Shown here piece after piece: positions 62,210 to 64,000 of a stretch of DNA of 64,000 nt; position 1 is the first letter of the stretch, and every line of letters begins with the position of its first letter. The translations under genes were made by a program, and so were the position numbers. Source of the stretch: Colletes latitarsis (Eukaryota; Arthropoda; Insecta; Hymenoptera; Colletidae); the NCBI RefSeq assembly GCF_051014445.1, contig NC_135147.1, positions 28,238,479 to 28,302,478 on the forward strand, in the 5' to 3' direction. Under the pieces are notes generated by a model. It had not been told where the DNA came from and did not search any database. It saw only the letters and a program-made list of their open reading frames with translations.

Positions 62210-63540
62210 TTGTCGACAAAGGTCAGCAGTGGTCAGCAGAGTCCAGCAGAGGCATGCAGAGGCCAGCAGAGGGATGCAGAGGGATGCAGAGGCATGCAGA
62301 GGCATGCAGAGGCATGCAGAGGCAAGCAGGGGCCAGCAGAAGCATGTAGTAATCGTTATACGTTGTTAGAAATATCAGCAGTGATGAGCAGTGGTCAGCG
62401 GAGGTCAGCAGATGCATGCAGAGACAGGCACACGTTGACAGAGATCAGCAGAGATCAGCAGAGGCCGGCAGTAGACAGTAGTAATCGTTATACGTTGCCA
62501 GATATATCAGAAGTGGTCAGCAGGGGTCAGTAGAGGCATGCAGAGGCTAGCAGAGGGATGCTGAGAGATGCAGAGGTATGCAGAGGCATGCAGAGGCAAG
62601 CAGGGGCCAGCAGAAGCATGTAGTAATCGTTATACGTTGTTAGAAATATCAGCAGTGATGAGCAGTGGTCAGCGGAGGTCAGCAGATGCATGCAGAGACA
62701 GGCACACGTTGACAGAGATCAGCAGAGATCAGCAGAGGCCGGCAGTAGACAGTAGTAATCGTTATACGTTGCCAGATATATCAGAAGTGGTCAGCAGGGG
62801 TCAGTAGAGGCATGCAGAGGCTAGCAGAGGGATGCTGAGAGATGCAGAGGTATGCAGAGGTATGCAGAGGCAAGCAGGGGCCAGCAGAAGCATGTAGTAA
62901 TCGTTATACGTTGTTAGAAATATCAGCAGTGATGAGTAGTGGTCAGCAGAGGCCAGCAGAGGCATGCAGAGATAGGCACACGTTGACAGAGATCACCAGA
63001 GATCAGCAGAGGCCGGCAGTAGACAGTAGTAATCGTTATACGTTGCCAGATATATCAGAAGTGGTCAGCAGGGGTCAGTAGAGGCATACAGAGGCCAGCA
63101 GAGGGATGCAGAGGTATGCAGAGGTATGCAGAGGCAAGCAGGGGCAAGCAGTAGCATGTAGTAATCGTTGTACGTTGTCAGAAATATCAGCAGTGATAAG
63201 CAGTGGTCAGCAGAGGCCAGCAGAGGCATGCAGAGATAGGCACACGCTGGCAGAGAGGAAGAGATGTTAGCAGAGGCCGGTAGTAGCCAGTAGTGATCGT
63301 TATGCGTTGCTAGATATATCAGCAGAGGCCAGCAGAGGCATGCAGAAGTTCGTAGAAACCGGCGTAGACCAGTAGAGGCAGGCAGAAGCAAACAGGGGCT
63401 AGCAGTAATGAGCAGTAGCCAGTAAAAATCGCTGTATGGTGTCAGAAGTTGTCAGGAGTTCTTTACTTTTGTCAGCAGAGAAGTCTGCAGATGTTAGCAG
63501 GGGCCAGCAAAACCTAAGGAGACCAGCAGAGTCCAGCGTT
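62210..63540. repeat. 274-bp higher-order minisatellite, right arm of the inverted structure
   Basis: The anchor TAGTAATCGTTATACGTTG occurs at 62347, 62479, 62621 and 62895, with a variant at 63159. Two half-units of 132 and 142 bp form a 274-bp dimer (62347 to 62621 to 62895); the fourth step is 264 bp and decayed. The finest level is a purine-rich motif of about 10 bp (CAGAGGCATG, CAGCAGAGGC). The array is a diverged inverse relative of the left arm. It yields repeated chance frames of 79-114 codons, shifted between copies because 274 is not a multiple of 3. Confidence 0.92.
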
Positions 63541-64000
63541 AACATTTCTGTTTAACAGTTACACTTTATAAAGGCCCCAGCCGAGCCATCGCTCTATAAT
63601 GCATCGATTCCGTTCGAATCAACGTTCCCCCGTTGCTCCAAACGAAGTCGGTCAATTAAGAATTTTTATCGAGAAAATTCTTCCGGCGAAGGAAGTAACG
63701 GACCGGGAAAATTCAATTGGCCGGCAGAAGACGGACAATTAGCCCAATAATCGTTGATCGATCGGAGCAACTTTGCAGGAAAAGTTAAAATACGGTTGGT
63801 CCTCGATTAATCGGGCCTCGCAAAGAACAGTTCTTCGGTTCTCGTGGACGTTGCGTAAGCGAACGAACGCAACGTGGGCGTTCGTGGAATAAAAATGTCG
63901 CCGACGCGAGAATGGTTTTGTCGAACCTATCGTCTCCGACTGTCGCCAAGTCTGACACGGAGGAACGCGGAGTAACGCTTAGAGCTGGCACCTGCATTTA
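63541..64000. other. Flank beyond the satellite block; nothing recognised
   Basis: CpG-rich sequence, perhaps still an intron or upstream region of the LRR gene. A short perfect inverted repeat, ACGTTGCGT with ACGCAACGT, lies at about 63848-63875 with a 10-base loop. No exon was found. Confidence 0.4.

Noticed and set aside
62189..63081. Repeated frames of 79-114 codons in the right-arm array
   Set aside because: They recur every 274 bp as a direct result of the repeat and shift frame between copies.
60400..63540. CRISPR-like array of regular repeats
   Set aside because: Units are contiguous without unique spacers, and the genome is eukaryotic; these are minisatellites.

Overview
The window is nuclear DNA from an insect, most likely a hymenopteran and probably a bee. 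The basis is animal genes with GT-AG introns, an insect-type kindlin and TSSK kinase, and sharp switches between AT-rich, CpG-poor DNA and GC-rich, very CpG-rich DNA of the kind known from bee genomes. The exact taxon cannot be read from the sequence.

Layout. (1) 0.3-4.3 kb, AT-rich: RBM34-like nucleolar RNA-binding protein (+), CDPF1 (-) and mitochondrial IBA57 (-). (2) 5.0-40.6 kb, GC/CpG-rich: one large gene, kindlin/fermitin (+). It has a leader region, a small first coding exon at 6078-6216, a 29.7-kb intron without any convincing nested gene but with two TA-flanked MITE-like elements, and six more exons at 35.9-39.6 kb. (3) 40.7-42.6 kb: a testis-specific serine/threonine kinase (TSSK family, -), convergent with kindlin. 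(4) 43.5-44.75 kb: a composite repeat block with 84-bp and 81-bp tandem arrays and inverted copies at its ends. (5) 44.9-47.9 kb, AT-rich: ribosomal protein S25 (-) and the zinc transporter ZnT7/SLC30A7 (+), divergently transcribed. (6) 51.4-59.6 kb, CpG-rich: the last three recognisable exons of an unidentified leucine-rich-repeat protein (-), whose 5' end lies further right or outside the window. (7) 60.4-63.5 kb: a large symmetrical satellite structure. A 77-bp array of near-perfect palindromes sits in the middle, flanked by two related minisatellite arms in opposite orientation, like a foldback element.

The genes do not form one pathway. Most are housekeeping genes: ribosome biogenesis and ribosome (RBM34, RpS25), mitochondrial Fe-S assembly (IBA57), Golgi zinc loading (ZnT7). 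The others are integrin adhesion (kindlin) and probable male germline signalling (TSSK). The structure most worth a second look is the composite inverted satellite at 60.4-63.5 kb. Its central units each carry two opposed sites matching the FTZ-F1/SF-1 nuclear-receptor half-site. The kindlin GC-AG intron and its altered integrin-binding QW motif come next.
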